A stretch of 64,000 nt of DNA from Callipepla californica brunnescens (taxonomy: Eukaryota > Chordata > Aves > Galliformes > Odontophoridae): the NCBI GenBank assembly GCA_023055505.1, contig JALIRH010000007.1, positions 12,837,773 through 12,901,772 of the forward strand, given 5' to 3'. The notes beneath the pieces were generated by a model, which was given only the letters and a program-made list of their open reading frames with translations, did no database searches and had not been told where the DNA came from. How positions within the stretch are numbered: position 1 is the first letter of the stretch; each line of letters opens with the position of its first letter. Position numbers and translations under genes: made by a program. Below are positions 1 to 52,572 of the stretch, one piece after another.

Positions 1-57
1 TGAATTGTGTCTGAAGTGATTGTGTTTGAATGCATTTTTTTTTCTGCCTTTTTTCAG

Positions 58-177
58 TTGGATGCTGATAACTATGAGACTGACCCACGTCTGAAAGAGA
101 TTCGGGAAGCAGAAAATTATTCTTGGATGGATATAGTAACTATACATAAAGACAAGCTGCCAAATTATGATGAAAAG
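58..177 (+). CDS. ADI1: ADI1 coding exon 2
   Basis: A pyrimidine-rich tract and CAG at 55-57 precede the exon, and GTATGC follows at 178. It encodes 40 residues from [11 protein letters not shown] to KLPNYDEK, including the conserved [10 protein letters not shown] stretch. Both ends are phase 0, matching the known ADI1 exon structure. The upstream Met in the same reading frame is intronic. Confidence 0.97.
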
Positions 178-2118
178 GTATGCAGGCCTTTACTTTGAAT
201 GAGGATTTCCATGCTGAAATCTGCTGCTGGAGTACACAGTCAGCTTCTTAACATGTGTTCAGTGCATGCACACTCAGAGATGAAATTCGTGTTTAAAATA
301 CACCTTGTACTGAAGTCCTTAACTTCAGTAAAATAAATGTTGATACTGTTTCTAAAGTAAGGAAGGGGCAGGCCTTCTGCTTCTGTAGGTTGCTTGCAAA
401 GTTTTTAGGCTACTTGTGTCGTTTTGAAACTCAGAGCCCTGCAGATACTCAGAGCTCCTAACCGGGATGAGGGCGGGCTGTTGCCAGCTGTGCTTGGGCT
501 TTGAAGGCCGAGGTGTCCTGCTGGCTGCTGCGGAGTTACATCTTTTCAAAATGAATGTTAACGTCATGGAATTTGAGGGATATGTCTCCCTTCCAAGTTA
601 ACAAATCTTGTGAAGCAAACAGCTTGGCTATTTCAAAGCAGATGAACACAAAGCAGTGCCAGGCCCCGAGTCTTCTAGAAGGAGTGTATTTCTCCCTGCC
701 TCAGGGCTCTGGATTGCTGTTCTGATCTGAACACTGCAGCCTGGTGGCATTTCCATATTTCCATTAAATCTGTCCGCTCACCAGTTTGTTTTAAGCTGGT
801 TCTGTTACACTGATTTTTAAGTTTTTTTACAAGGTGAATTACAGAGTCGCTTCAGTGCCCTGGGTGAGCTCAGCATTATCCAAAGATAGGGCACTGCCAT
901 GCTGAATCAATAAAGGCTGAGAAATGTTTCAGGCACACCTGTGCTAGCATGGATAAAAAGTACTTGGAGCCCTGGGTCTGGCTGGCTGGATTGGCTGTTT
1001 TAAGCCTGTTAGTTTCATCTGTTAGTTAAATCACGGCATCGCTGAAAGCTTTTGTCTGCTTTGCCAAGTGTTTCAGCTAGATTCCTTTGCAGTTTTTCTG
1101 TATTCGGTGTTAATAGACATCTCCTTTCCCCAGATAAAAACATTTTATGAAGAGCACTTGCACCTAGATGATGAAATCCGTTACATCTTAGATGGCTCTG
1201 GCTATTTTGATGTTCGAGACAAGGATGACAAATGGATCCGGATTTCCATGGAGAAAGGAGACATGATAACCCTCCCTGCTGGCATATATCACCGATTTAC
1301 GCTGGATGAGAATGTATGTTATCAGAAATGACCCTAAATTTGGATGACAAATAGATGCGAGTGTATATCTTATTAGTAACTGTATGCTCTGAGACTTGCA
1401 GTTCATTAGCAATGCGTATTAAATATGAAGTAGGGATATGAAAAATACTAAATAATTCACAGCGTTCGAACCTATCGTCTCCAGGTCACAAATTCAGCTT
1501 CATCTCATCAGCTGTAACTGCAAGTCATCGCCACGTGGTATCCATAGCATACCTTGTGTGACAGTGGCCTGAGAGCCAAACCCTGCAGCTGGCCCTCACA
1601 CAATTGCCCCTGCTGTCAGCTGCAGCGTGGAGATGGATCCCTCTGTGTTGCGTGTCTTTGTAGGGACAGACAGAGCGTATCTTTGTACAGCAGTGGCATT
1701 CTTCGTAAGTGCAAAATTCACCTTCAGGGAAGGAATGATTTAAAGCTGCAGAGCCACTGCGTGCTGCTAGCGTATGCTAGATTGAATGCTGACTTCACAG
1801 GAGGTGACCTGCTTTTGGAGAGTGTTTTGGCAGATGGATTGTGAGATTGCACACGTAGTCCTGATCTGTGTGCCTGCCCTTGTGGACTCGTACAAATACA
1901 TTTTTAATCTTAGCATTAGCCCTGGAAGGTAGGGAAATGTGTGCTGCTGTCTCCTGTGTGGCAGTACCCTGTTTCCTGATGCCCAGGTAACATGTGTTGT
2001 TTATGTTTAAAAAGAAACATATATATAAATGCATATATATGTTTCTTTTTAAGCATACATACATACATACATACATACATACATACATACAGATAGATAG
2101 ATAGATAGATAGATAGAT

Positions 2119-2168
<50 letters not shown>

Positions 2169-2930
2169 GCTATTTTTATGATAAACCCAAGTTTTTCTGT
2201 CCACAGTTGGAGATCTGTGGTGAATCAGCTCCAGTTGCTAGTTTAAGGTTTTTACTTTAGACAGACAAAATATGAGGGGGTTATGCATTGAACCTACAAG
2301 AAGTTACGAGTGTCTTTGTCCACCTTAGGAACTTTAGAAATGTTACCTTCAAAATCTCCTATAAATTCTTTAGGTACCTCTAAACCCTCGGGTTCTGCAG
2401 CTGAATTCTTTAGGTGCCTAATTTTATTCTTGACACTGCTGAGTGTACAAATGCAAGATAAGCACTTAGCAGTGTTTACAGGTTTTAGGCAAGTAGGAAT
2501 TAGATGCTGCTCTTCTTGGTACTGTGCAAAGTGCTTTGCATAAAACAGGATTTATTTGGTTTCTTTAACCAGGCAGGAGGGATTGTCTGCCCGTTGTGGA
2601 GGTGCTGCTTGTGACACAGCTTACATCACTGTATAGGTGCAAGATCTCGCTGTAGGAACTAGCAACAGTGCTACAATGTTCTGGGACATTTGAAGTTTTC
2701 AGTCCATCTTGAAATGGTTTCACACTGCAGAAGTGCAAAGCATTCATGTCAGGGTTTTGCTCAGGAAGGGGATCTTGAATTACTTGTGATGTTTTGTTCT
2801 TTGGCAGAACTACGTGAAGGCAATGAGGTTGTTCGTTGGAGAGCCGGTCTGGACAGCGTACAACAGGCCAGCAGATGATTTTCCTGCTCGGAAGCAGTAT
2901 ATGAAGTTTTTGGCTGAAGAAGCACAGTAA
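58..2930 (+). CDS. ADI1: Acireductone dioxygenase, 3' part of gene (coding exons 2-4)
   Basis: This enzyme of the methionine salvage pathway oxidises acireductone. With Fe2+ it gives formate and 2-keto-4-methylthiobutyrate, the methionine precursor; with Ni2+ it gives methylthiopropionate, formate and CO. It is a cytosolic and nuclear cupin. Three exons (58-177, 1134-1313, 2808-2930) join in phase 0 and encode the last 140 residues. Human ADI1 has 179 residues and its first 40 lie in exon 1, so only exon 1 is missing and it lies before position 1. The metal ligands are visible in exon 3: HLHLDDE supplies two His and one Glu, and the His of GIYHRF is the fourth ligand. The frame is intact with no broken motif. 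The gene runs tail to tail with TRAPPC12, as in mammals. Confidence 0.97.
178..1133 (+). other. ADI1 intron 2
   Basis: A GT-AG intron of 956 bp. I see no repeat, RNA gene or other feature in it. Confidence 0.9.
1134..1313 (+). CDS. ADI1: ADI1 coding exon 3 (metal-binding cupin core)
   Basis: The acceptor TTTCCCCAG ends at 1133 and the donor GTATGT starts at 1314. Sixty residues are encoded, including HLHLDDE (cupin motif 1 with His, His and Glu ligands), the GSGYFDVRD strand, and PAGIYHRF (cupin motif 2 with the last His ligand). All four ligands are present, so the protein should be catalytically competent. Confidence 0.98.
2007..2052. repeat. Perfect 20-bp inverted repeat with 6-base loop
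   Basis: The left arm is 2007-2026 and the right arm 2033-2052, with loop AAATGC. Each arm runs TTAAAAAGAAAC followed by four AT steps. Pairing is perfect over all 20 bp. It lies directly before the CATA array in ADI1 intron 3. Confidence 0.95.
2054..2168. repeat. Compound tetranucleotide microsatellite (CATA)n(GATA)n
   Basis: About nine CATA units run from 2054 to 2090. They pass without a gap into about nineteen AGAT units ending near 2168, interrupted once by an ATAT step near 2119. The array is likely to be length-polymorphic. Confidence 0.97.
2808..2930 (+). CDS. ADI1: ADI1 terminal coding exon 4
   Basis: The acceptor TTGGCAG ends at 2807. The exon encodes 40 residues, starting [15 protein letters not shown] and ending KFLAEEAQ, then TAA at 2928-2930. 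It matches the conserved ADI1 C-terminus, one residue longer than human. Its phase-0 start fits the end of exon 3. Confidence 0.97.
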   Translation, partial: NYVKAMRLFVGEPVWTAYNRPADDFPARKQYMKFLAEEAQ

Positions 2931-2974
2931 TGATGTCTGAGACCTGACAGGTGGAACAGCCTGAAGCCAAGTAG

Positions 2975-2980
2975 AATAAA
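2975..2980 (+). terminator. ADI1: Proximal poly(A) signal for ADI1
   Basis: AATAAA lies 45 bases after the ADI1 stop and is followed by a GU-rich stretch (TGTGATTGGTGTT). Use of this site would give a very short 3' UTR ending before the CR1 fragments. It may be one of two alternative sites. Confidence 0.6.
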
Positions 2981-3027
2981 TGTGATTGGTGTTCTTTCAA
3001 CTGATTACACTAGTTGCATATACGCTT

Positions 3028-3355
3028 AGAATCACAGAATCATAGAAAAATTGAGGTTGAAAGGTCATTTGGAGGTCATCTAGCTCAGAGCTTCAAAATT
3101 AGACCAACAGCCTCTTGGGTTTTGAAAACCTCTGGTGCTGGTGACTCCGCAGCCTGTCCAGGCACCTCTTTCAGTGCTCGGCCACTCCCACGGGCAGGAA
3201 GTTTTTCTTTGTGGCCAAATCCCTCGGCACAGCTTATGATTGTTTTCTCTTGCCTTGGGAAGAATCTGGCTCTGACTTCCTCGCAGTCCCTTCTCTAGTG
3301 GGAAACTCTGGTTATGTCTCCTCTCAGCCTTCTTGTCTTCGGGCTAGACAAACAA
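3028..3355 (-). mobile_element. CR1 LINE fragment (3' end)
   Basis: The + strand starts with the reverse complement of the CR1 tail (AGAATCACAGAATCATAG). It continues with the complement of the usual GGTTGGAAGGGACC and CATCTAGTCCAAC segments in degraded form, then the complement of the CR1 3' coding end. It is 5'-truncated and lies directly after ADI1. Ends are approximate. Confidence 0.85.
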
Positions 3356-3402
3356 GTGTCCTAAACTGGACTTTGGCAATCCGAATTGTTTATGAAGATG
3401 TC

Positions 3403-3800
3403 ATTAACAGTGGAAAAGACCACTAAGGTCATCAAGCCCCACCAGTGACACACCACCGCTCCGCCCCTCTGTGCCACGTCTGCCCTGTTCTTGAGCATCT
3501 CCAGGGACGATGACTCCAGTGCTTCCCTGGGCAGCCCGTTCCAGTGCCTCACCACTCTGAGAAGAAGCGCTTCCTGACATCCAACCTGAACCCCCCTGGC
3601 ACTATTTGAGGCCATTATCTGTCATCCTATCACCCAGAAGAAGAGGCCAGTTCCTACCTTGCTACAACCTCCTTTCAGGTACTTGTAGAAAGCAATAACG
3701 TTTCCCCTGAGTCTTCTCCAGACTATTGTTCCATCGTTTGCCTTGGGACTGAAGTAAAGCTGGCCTGCCTCTCATCCCCAGATCCCAACAGTTGCCTTGT
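3403..3800 (-). mobile_element. CR1 LINE fragment (3' end)
   Basis: This reads as the reverse complement of a CR1 3' end. Markers are AAAAGACCACTAAGGTCATC, then GGGCAGCCCGTTCCAGTGCC, CACCACTCTGAGAAGAA and the complement of the terminal ORF2 region. It is a separate insertion from the one at 3028. Ends are approximate. Confidence 0.85.
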
Positions 3801-4172
3801 TCTGGCCAAAAAGATGTTTGTGATCTCTAGGGCCTTCCAGAGATGCCTTGCGGTGACATTAGCCATCTACGTTGACAGTTGCTCAAGAATCCATTTTCTG
3901 ACCTTTTTTTCTTGACGTTTTTGGCAGGTAGACTTGGGAGAGGTGGGCTGCATTAATATTCATTCTGCTCTGAATCAATGCTAATGAGCTACGTAGGATT
4001 CTGTTTTTTAATTAAAGAAAATAAGCCCTACTTCATTCTTCAGTCTAAAAATGTTCATAAGATAAATTTACATAATCAGCATTTTAGCATGCAGCTTCCC
4101 TCGTTCTGGCCTGGTACATAAAGCTTTGGTTTTCTCTCAGCAAAATGTAGCAGTTTTCTCCTGTGATTTATT

Positions 4173-4178
4173 AATAAA
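4173..4178 (+). terminator. Possible distal poly(A) signal for ADI1
   Basis: AATAAA is followed within 20-50 bases by a strong U/GU-rich element (GTATGTGG, a T run, then GTGTGCC). If used by ADI1 it would give a 3' UTR of about 1.25 kb containing both CR1 fragments. Assignment to ADI1 is an inference. Confidence 0.4.
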
Positions 4179-4199
4179 ATTAATTTGACTTTGGGGTAT

Positions 4200-5740
4200 G
4201 TGGTTTTCTTTTTTTTTGTGTGCCTTTTGGTGGCATTGAGGACACGTGAGCAGCACTGTTACTGCGGTTGTTATTCAGCATTTATTCCTCGTTGTGCTGC
4301 TCTGCAGCACAGGACAGATCATTGATTTTGTGCCTCTGTTTCTTCAGCAGTGGAACGGAGTGGACCTAAACCCACGCGTCCGTCTTTCAGTAAATGCTTT
4401 GCAGTTATGCAGGAGCTACCCTGGTCCTGGAGTAAAGGTACGGGATTTTTCCAGGTGCAGCTACAGGAGTAAACAGGGCTTATTGCCAGCAACAAATGTT
4501 ATTTATTTGCCTCATATGCCACAGGAAATCGTGTTTCTCGACGCAACATACGATGACTGCCTTCTCCCAGTGCTGCTCTTAGTCCACAGTATCCAATCTA
4601 GTTCATCTTCTCTCTTCCCTTTAAACAGAAGGCAGCACAAGACTGTTTGTTCCTCCTTCTCCACCTGCAGCACCTTTACCCCACAGCAGAATGGGGAGCT
4701 GCCAGAGGGAGACCAGGCAGTGCCCTCCCCTTGTGAGAGCCTTCCAGCGTGGGGATGAGGGGATAGTATAGGGAAGGAGCTGCCCACCTTTCAGCGTGCC
4801 CTGATGTAGTGTGTGACCTCGGAAACGGGGCCGAACCACCTTGTTTTGTTCCCTCTCTGGAGGAATATAAACACCCAGTGCAGCTCCCATCTCCGGGCTG
4901 TCAGGAATAACACACGATAACGCTGCTGAACACCATTCATCATTTTCATAGCACAATGCATTCTGTCACTGAGGGGTGGCTGTGGCTGTGAGAGTCTCAC
5001 TGTGCGTGCCTTTAAACACATGCCCTTTAGTGCTGTAGGTGTTCTTGAAAGGCTGAAAGCTTTGCTATCCAGAAGTATTTTTGTCAGCCAGGAAAAAAGC
5101 AATTTGGGGCCAGTCAAAGGATTCTGTGAAGAGCTTGCTTGGGAGATTACACTGGGGTTGGGGGGGGGGGGGAATGTTAATATTAATAGAAAACACTCTA
5201 GGGAGTGGAGGGAGAACACGCAGTTCCTTTAGAAAATGCTATTTATTTTTATAGCATTTTTCTTTTTCCCACACATTACGTATCTGAAAGTGAGAAGTGA
5301 AATCAGTGCTTTTTGGTCCAAAAACATGAGCCTGTTTACTGCAGCTAGTGGAAAATCTCAATGCGTTGAAGTAGTATTAAAATGTATGTAAGTGGTTCCA
5401 GCAGTGTCATGTTGGCAGCAGTAATGCAGATAAGGGGAATATTGCAGCTGCTCCAGGATTAAAGGAAAGAAAGGTAGGATGAATGGTACTGCACTGAGGG
5501 GTTGGAAGATAGCTTTTTGGTTATCTGTGTGCTATTTTCACATGAATGCAGACTTGTTCCTAAGTGGCACGTATATAACTTTATTGTGACCAGCTCGTGA
5601 GCCTTGCAACCTTGTTTTCTGCAGTGAACTCAAGGAAAGCTGGCTCGACTGCTGTGTTACTACCTTAGGTGGGCAGACAGGTGGCTGCAGAACCCATGAT
5701 GCTGGCCTCCTTTGTAATGCATCCCTGAGTAAATACCTTT
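4200..5740. other. Intergenic, no supported gene
   Basis: This is spacer between ADI1 and TRAPPC12. It contains a 170-codon open frame at 4246-4758 that I do not accept as a gene, and a G-run at 5160-5172. I see nothing else. Confidence 0.6.
5151..5172 (+). repeat. G-rich tract with 13 consecutive G
   Basis: ACTGGGGTTG is followed by a run of 13 G (5160-5172). It could form a G-quadruplex when single-stranded, and its length is likely to vary or be mis-called. Confidence 0.9.
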
Positions 5741-5744
5741 GGCT

Positions 5745-6200
5745 GAGATAGGAGAGATGTGGAGCATATCCAGAGGAGGGCCACAAAATGATCCAAGGGA
5801 TGGAACAGCTCTTGAGCCACGACAGGCTGAGAGAGCTGGGGCTGTTCAGCCTGGACAAGAGAAGGCTCCAAGGTGACTGAGAACAGCCTTTCAGCATCTG
5901 AAGAGGGGCTGTAAGAAAGAAAGGGGCACTCTTCATCAGAATCTACTGAGATAGGACAAGGGGAAATGGTTTTAAACTAAGAGAGCTGTGATTTAGATTG
6001 GGTATAAGGAAGAGGGCTTTTTTACAACAGTGAAGCACTGGAAAGGGTTGCCAGGCGAGGTGGTGGATGCCTGGTGTCCAGAGACACTCAGGGTCAGGCT
6101 GGATGAGGCTCTGAGCAACCTGATCTCGCTGTAGGTGTCCTTGTTCACCGCAGGGAAGTCAGCCTGGATGGCCTCAAACGATTCCGCGTTTCACGTGGCG
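5745..6200 (+). mobile_element. CR1 LINE fragment (3' end)
   Basis: It follows the CR1 3' consensus in order: CCAGAGGAGGGCCACAAAAT, GATCCAAGGGATGGAACA, GAGAGAGCTGGGGCTGTTCA, the GATAGGACAAGGGGAAATGG motif, and a diverged terminal part. It is 5'-truncated with a degraded tail. Ends are approximate. Confidence 0.9.
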
Positions 6201-8914
6201 TAGCTGGAAGCTGTAGTGCTGGGACATGTCACAGCCAGGCTGCAGTTAACTGACAGCATCCACAGCAGGCACCGGTCCTGCGCGTGCTGCCTGTGGGTGT
6301 GTGTGGGTGACATCTCTGCGGCTGGCTGAGGGAAGTGCTGTTGGAAGGGCTGCCCCAGCCTGCGCTGCAGGGTGCAGGGGTTGTGCTGAGGAAAAAAGCT
6401 TCATGCATTCAGAGTATCGAGCTCTGCTGGCAGAGCAGGCGCTCTCCTGCTTGGTTTCTGACTCCAGATTTAGCTCAAGCTAAAAATCTATTGGAAGGGG
6501 CAGTTTCACGACCAAGGTGATCATTGAACATTGGCTGGCAGAGAGCGGAGCGCATAAAGGTGGAGATGGCACCTGAGCACCACGGTGGAGAACGTCCCCT
6601 GTCAGACAGCGGGTTTCAATTTAGGTCAGGCAGACACTGGGAAACGGCTCTGCTCTATGTTTAGAAATTACATCATCTATTTGGGATTTTGTCCTCTGAA
6701 AGTGATAGAAATTCTCAGATTCCCCCGTCTCCCCCAGCCAAGGTCGCTGTCACTGTGTTGTTTCCCGAAGCCATGTAAGCGTTCCAGCACATCAGGGAAC
6801 GCGGCACTGATGCCGCCGAAATATTCCTCGCTCAGAGATCCCTGTTTGATGTGAATCGCCGCGCTCGTTGGGACTTCACAACTTGATTCCCCAAACATTT
6901 TGCATTTGCGAGCGTGTACTCAGATATGCTCGCAACTTGAAAAACCCGTGATCCTGTGTCGCAGGCTCTCATTTTGTTAGCTGTGTCGATACCCAGACAA
7001 CGAAAGAAAACGCTGGAAATTAAAAAGCTTGGGCGAGGATTCAGCAGTTAAAGGGATGAGGACATCTTTTAATGCTGACTTCTCCCGCTGTTGCTCTCTG
7101 TGGGATACCCCCACTAATTCTGAGAAGTTCCCTCTCATTTAATTGCCTTCTGTGCTGCTTGTCAGGGTACCAGAACGTAAGCTGTGCCTATCAGTGAGCT
7201 GCTGGAAAACAACTGAGTGCTTCTGCTGGTGGCTGTACTGCCCTAGCGCCCTGAACCTAAATAACAGCCCACCCTCTCCCTCCCTTTGTGGGTAAATTGC
7301 AAGCTGTTCTTGCTGCCTTTTTTAATGTTATTTTTTTCTAATGATGGACACTCATATATCTATCTCTATGACAGGATTGTCTGCAGGTGTCCAAGGCTGG
7401 GACAAGATGAGGGAGTACTGATCCAGAACAGCCAGGGTAAGGAAACAGCTGCATCCTCCTGCCCCCCATTTCACACACGTTGTAGATGAGAATCTAAATG
7501 TGTAGTTCCCAAGCTCACTTACAGAATAGCAGCTTTCCACGAGCAGCATCAAGCTGCTGCTGGTGCTGGTTTCCAGTACTGCACAGTGAAGTGCCTCACT
7601 GTTAAAATACACGTTTCCCAATGTTGTATCAAGCACGTAGAGAGCAGGGAGGAAAGTGGCACCTGCCTCGGAGCTCATTTTATATGTGAGTGCTCACGTA
7701 TGAGAAGACCATGTTCTACCTTGGGCTTTCGTTGGCTCTGAGTGCACAGACACATCTGCACGTCCCTTCTGGGAACGTACCATGTGCCCGGTCCCCAAAA
7801 AAATCTCTCTCAGAGGATGGATGCTGCTGTCACCTGAACTGCAGCTGTGTGCTGGGAACAGCAGAGCTGCCTACGTGCTTTGGAGGATCGGGGTCCCTGT
7901 GCATACTGTCTGAAGTGCAGCTGCTTTGCTCCTTTGATCAAAGAGGAAATGTCGATGCAGAACTGCTGTGGAGGCACACGAAGCTTTGAGGCGTGCAGCC
8001 ATCAGCTCACTGCGGCTCCTCTCAGCCGGGTGACACGTGCACGCTGTGTATCCCAACACAGCTCTGCCCTCATTTACACCCGGATCCCTCATTAAATTCA
8101 GCTGAACCCATTGCATTTAACAGCACTGCCTGGTGTAATTAATGTTTTGAGGACAGGTTCTATCCTTAAAACGTATGCACACTGAGATGCGTAACTGCCT
8201 GATACGGGAAACCGAGCCCTCCTCTGTACGTTACAGCCACGCCACACAGCCACACACACGCAGGTTCTTGCATTTTACAGTTAACAATTTGCACGCATCC
8301 AGCAGTGGTAATGTGCCTTTGCAGTTAAATTTTAATTATTCTGCAAGTCTAGCAGGATGTCACTTGTTTAATGGCTTGCTGAGCTTGGAGGTCACCCGGT
8401 CCACGTCTCCTCTACCACGCTTCTGCCTGTGTAAAAGCCTCTGCTAATAAGAACACAGCCAACACACCAAAATGAGCCCTGCCTAGTCATACATATGTAT
8501 TAGAATTTAGAGGAACCCGGAGAACAGGGGTTTTCAGGGTGGGTTTTTTTGTTGTTAATTTGACTCTGAGTGGGATCATATATTTTATCCTCTCCCAGCT
8601 GAAGCCAGGCTGTTCCTTACACACGCACTGAATCCAGCTCCAAAGGAAGTGTTTTCATTCCTCGATCGTACAGAAGCAGAGTGGCTTCTGCCTGCTGGGT
8701 GGTGGTGACCGAGGCTGCTTTCAGTTACAGCTGGGGAAGACAAATCAAGTTTCCCAAGTGCCACGTGAGTTGCAGAGGTGAGAAGATCATGTAACAAAAA
8801 GTAGTAAGACACCCGACCTCAAGCAGAATGCATAGGGGATCTCTGTTATTCATTTAAATGCCATTATAACATTGTTTAACTGGTATGAAGAGACAACACA
8901 ACAGTGCCACGGAT
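6201..8914. other. Intergenic, no supported gene
   Basis: This is the remaining spacer between the converging ADI1 and TRAPPC12 genes. Only short non-conserved frames are present, and I recognise no repeat family, RNA gene or regulatory element. Confidence 0.6.
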
Positions 8915-8931
8915 GACATAACTGAATAGAT

Positions 8932-8937
8932 TTTATT
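8932..8937 (-). terminator. TRAPPC12: Poly(A) signal of TRAPPC12
   Basis: TTTATT on the + strand is AATAAA on the gene strand, 77 bases beyond the TRAPPC12 stop codon. It is the first good signal after the stop and implies a 3' UTR of roughly 100 bases. Confidence 0.7.
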
Positions 8938-9013
8938 TCGCATTTACACAGTAGCAAGAGTATATACAACTTTTAAAATCAGCCCTGCAGGAAAATAATG
9001 AGTTGGAAACGGT

Positions 9014-52157
<43,144 letters not shown>

Positions 52158-52162
52158 GGCAG

Positions 52163-52376
52163 CTGAAGGGAGAAAGCACAGGGCGCTCCAAGTAACCACG
52201 TACCCAACTGTAATTCTCACTCTGACAGCGCAGAGTGAGTTTCACGTTTTTCCTTCACAATCCCGCACAGACAGCGGCCCTCCACGTTTGGGACCTCCGC
52301 ACCTACCTTCCTCCTCTTCTTCGTCCTCCTCCAGGCCCCAGCGTCCAGCCCGGATCCCCTCCGCCCGCGGCTCACC
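52163..52376 (-). other. TRAPPC12: TRAPPC12 first intron and 5' non-coding exon region
   Basis: The acceptor before the first coding exon proves an upstream non-coding exon. Two donors fit on the gene strand: GAAG|GTAGGT with the exon ending at 52307, and TGAG|GTGAGC with it ending at 52376. The sequence alone does not decide between them. No upstream ATG is seen in the candidate 5' UTR between them. Confidence 0.6.
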
Positions 52377-52398
52377 TCAGCGCGCCGCCCTCCTCCAC

Positions 52399-52410
52399 TG
52401 CGCATGCGCC
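52399..52410. promoter_or_regulatory. Palindromic NRF1-type site
   Basis: TGCGCATGCGCC contains the perfect palindrome GCGCATGCGC, the core consensus for nuclear respiratory factor 1. It lies about 120 bp before the EIPR1 ATG and 240 bp before the TRAPPC12 ATG. Occupancy is inferred, not shown. Confidence 0.65.
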
Positions 52411-52530
52411 GCCGGCAGGAGCGGGCGCTAGTGCGGCTGCGCCGGGTCCGCTCCGGGAAGCGGCCGACGGGCAGCGCCGAGGGTCAGAAAGCAGCGGCGG
52501 GGAGAGGCGGGCCGTGCGGTGCGTGGCGGC

Positions 52531-52572
52531 ATGGAGGACGACGCGCCGGTGATCTACGGGCTGGAGTTCCAG
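52531..52572 (+). CDS. EIPR1: EIPR1 coding exon 1
   Basis: An ATG in a good context inside the CpG island is followed by 14 codons, [14 protein letters not shown], and the donor GTGGGT at 52573. The peptide equals the human N-terminus. It is phase 0 at its end. Confidence 0.95.

Larger units (their letters stand above)
1314..2807 (+). other. ADI1 intron 3
   Basis: A GT-AG intron of 1494 bp. It holds a perfect 20-bp inverted repeat and a long CATA/GATA microsatellite (listed separately), and otherwise nothing I recognise. Confidence 0.9.

Noticed and set aside
1795..2088. Minus-strand frame starting [12 protein letters not shown]
   Set aside because: A translation of the CATA microsatellite.
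4246..4758. 170-codon open frame in the ADI1-TRAPPC12 spacer
   Set aside because: The longest intergenic frame, but it has no recognisable domain or family similarity. Overlapping open frames occur on the other strand in the same GC-richer stretch, and no splice or promoter context supports it.
8117..8150. AACAGCACTGCCTGGTGTAA resembling miR-200-family sequence
   Set aside because: Only about ten contiguous bases match, the seed is not exact, and I see no complementary arm nearby for a precursor hairpin.
52158..52220. In-frame upstream Met adding 21 residues to TRAPPC12
   Set aside because: A good splice acceptor (CTCCCTTCAG) ends at 52163, between this Met and the conserved start, so the extra residues are intronic. 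They also lack similarity to human.
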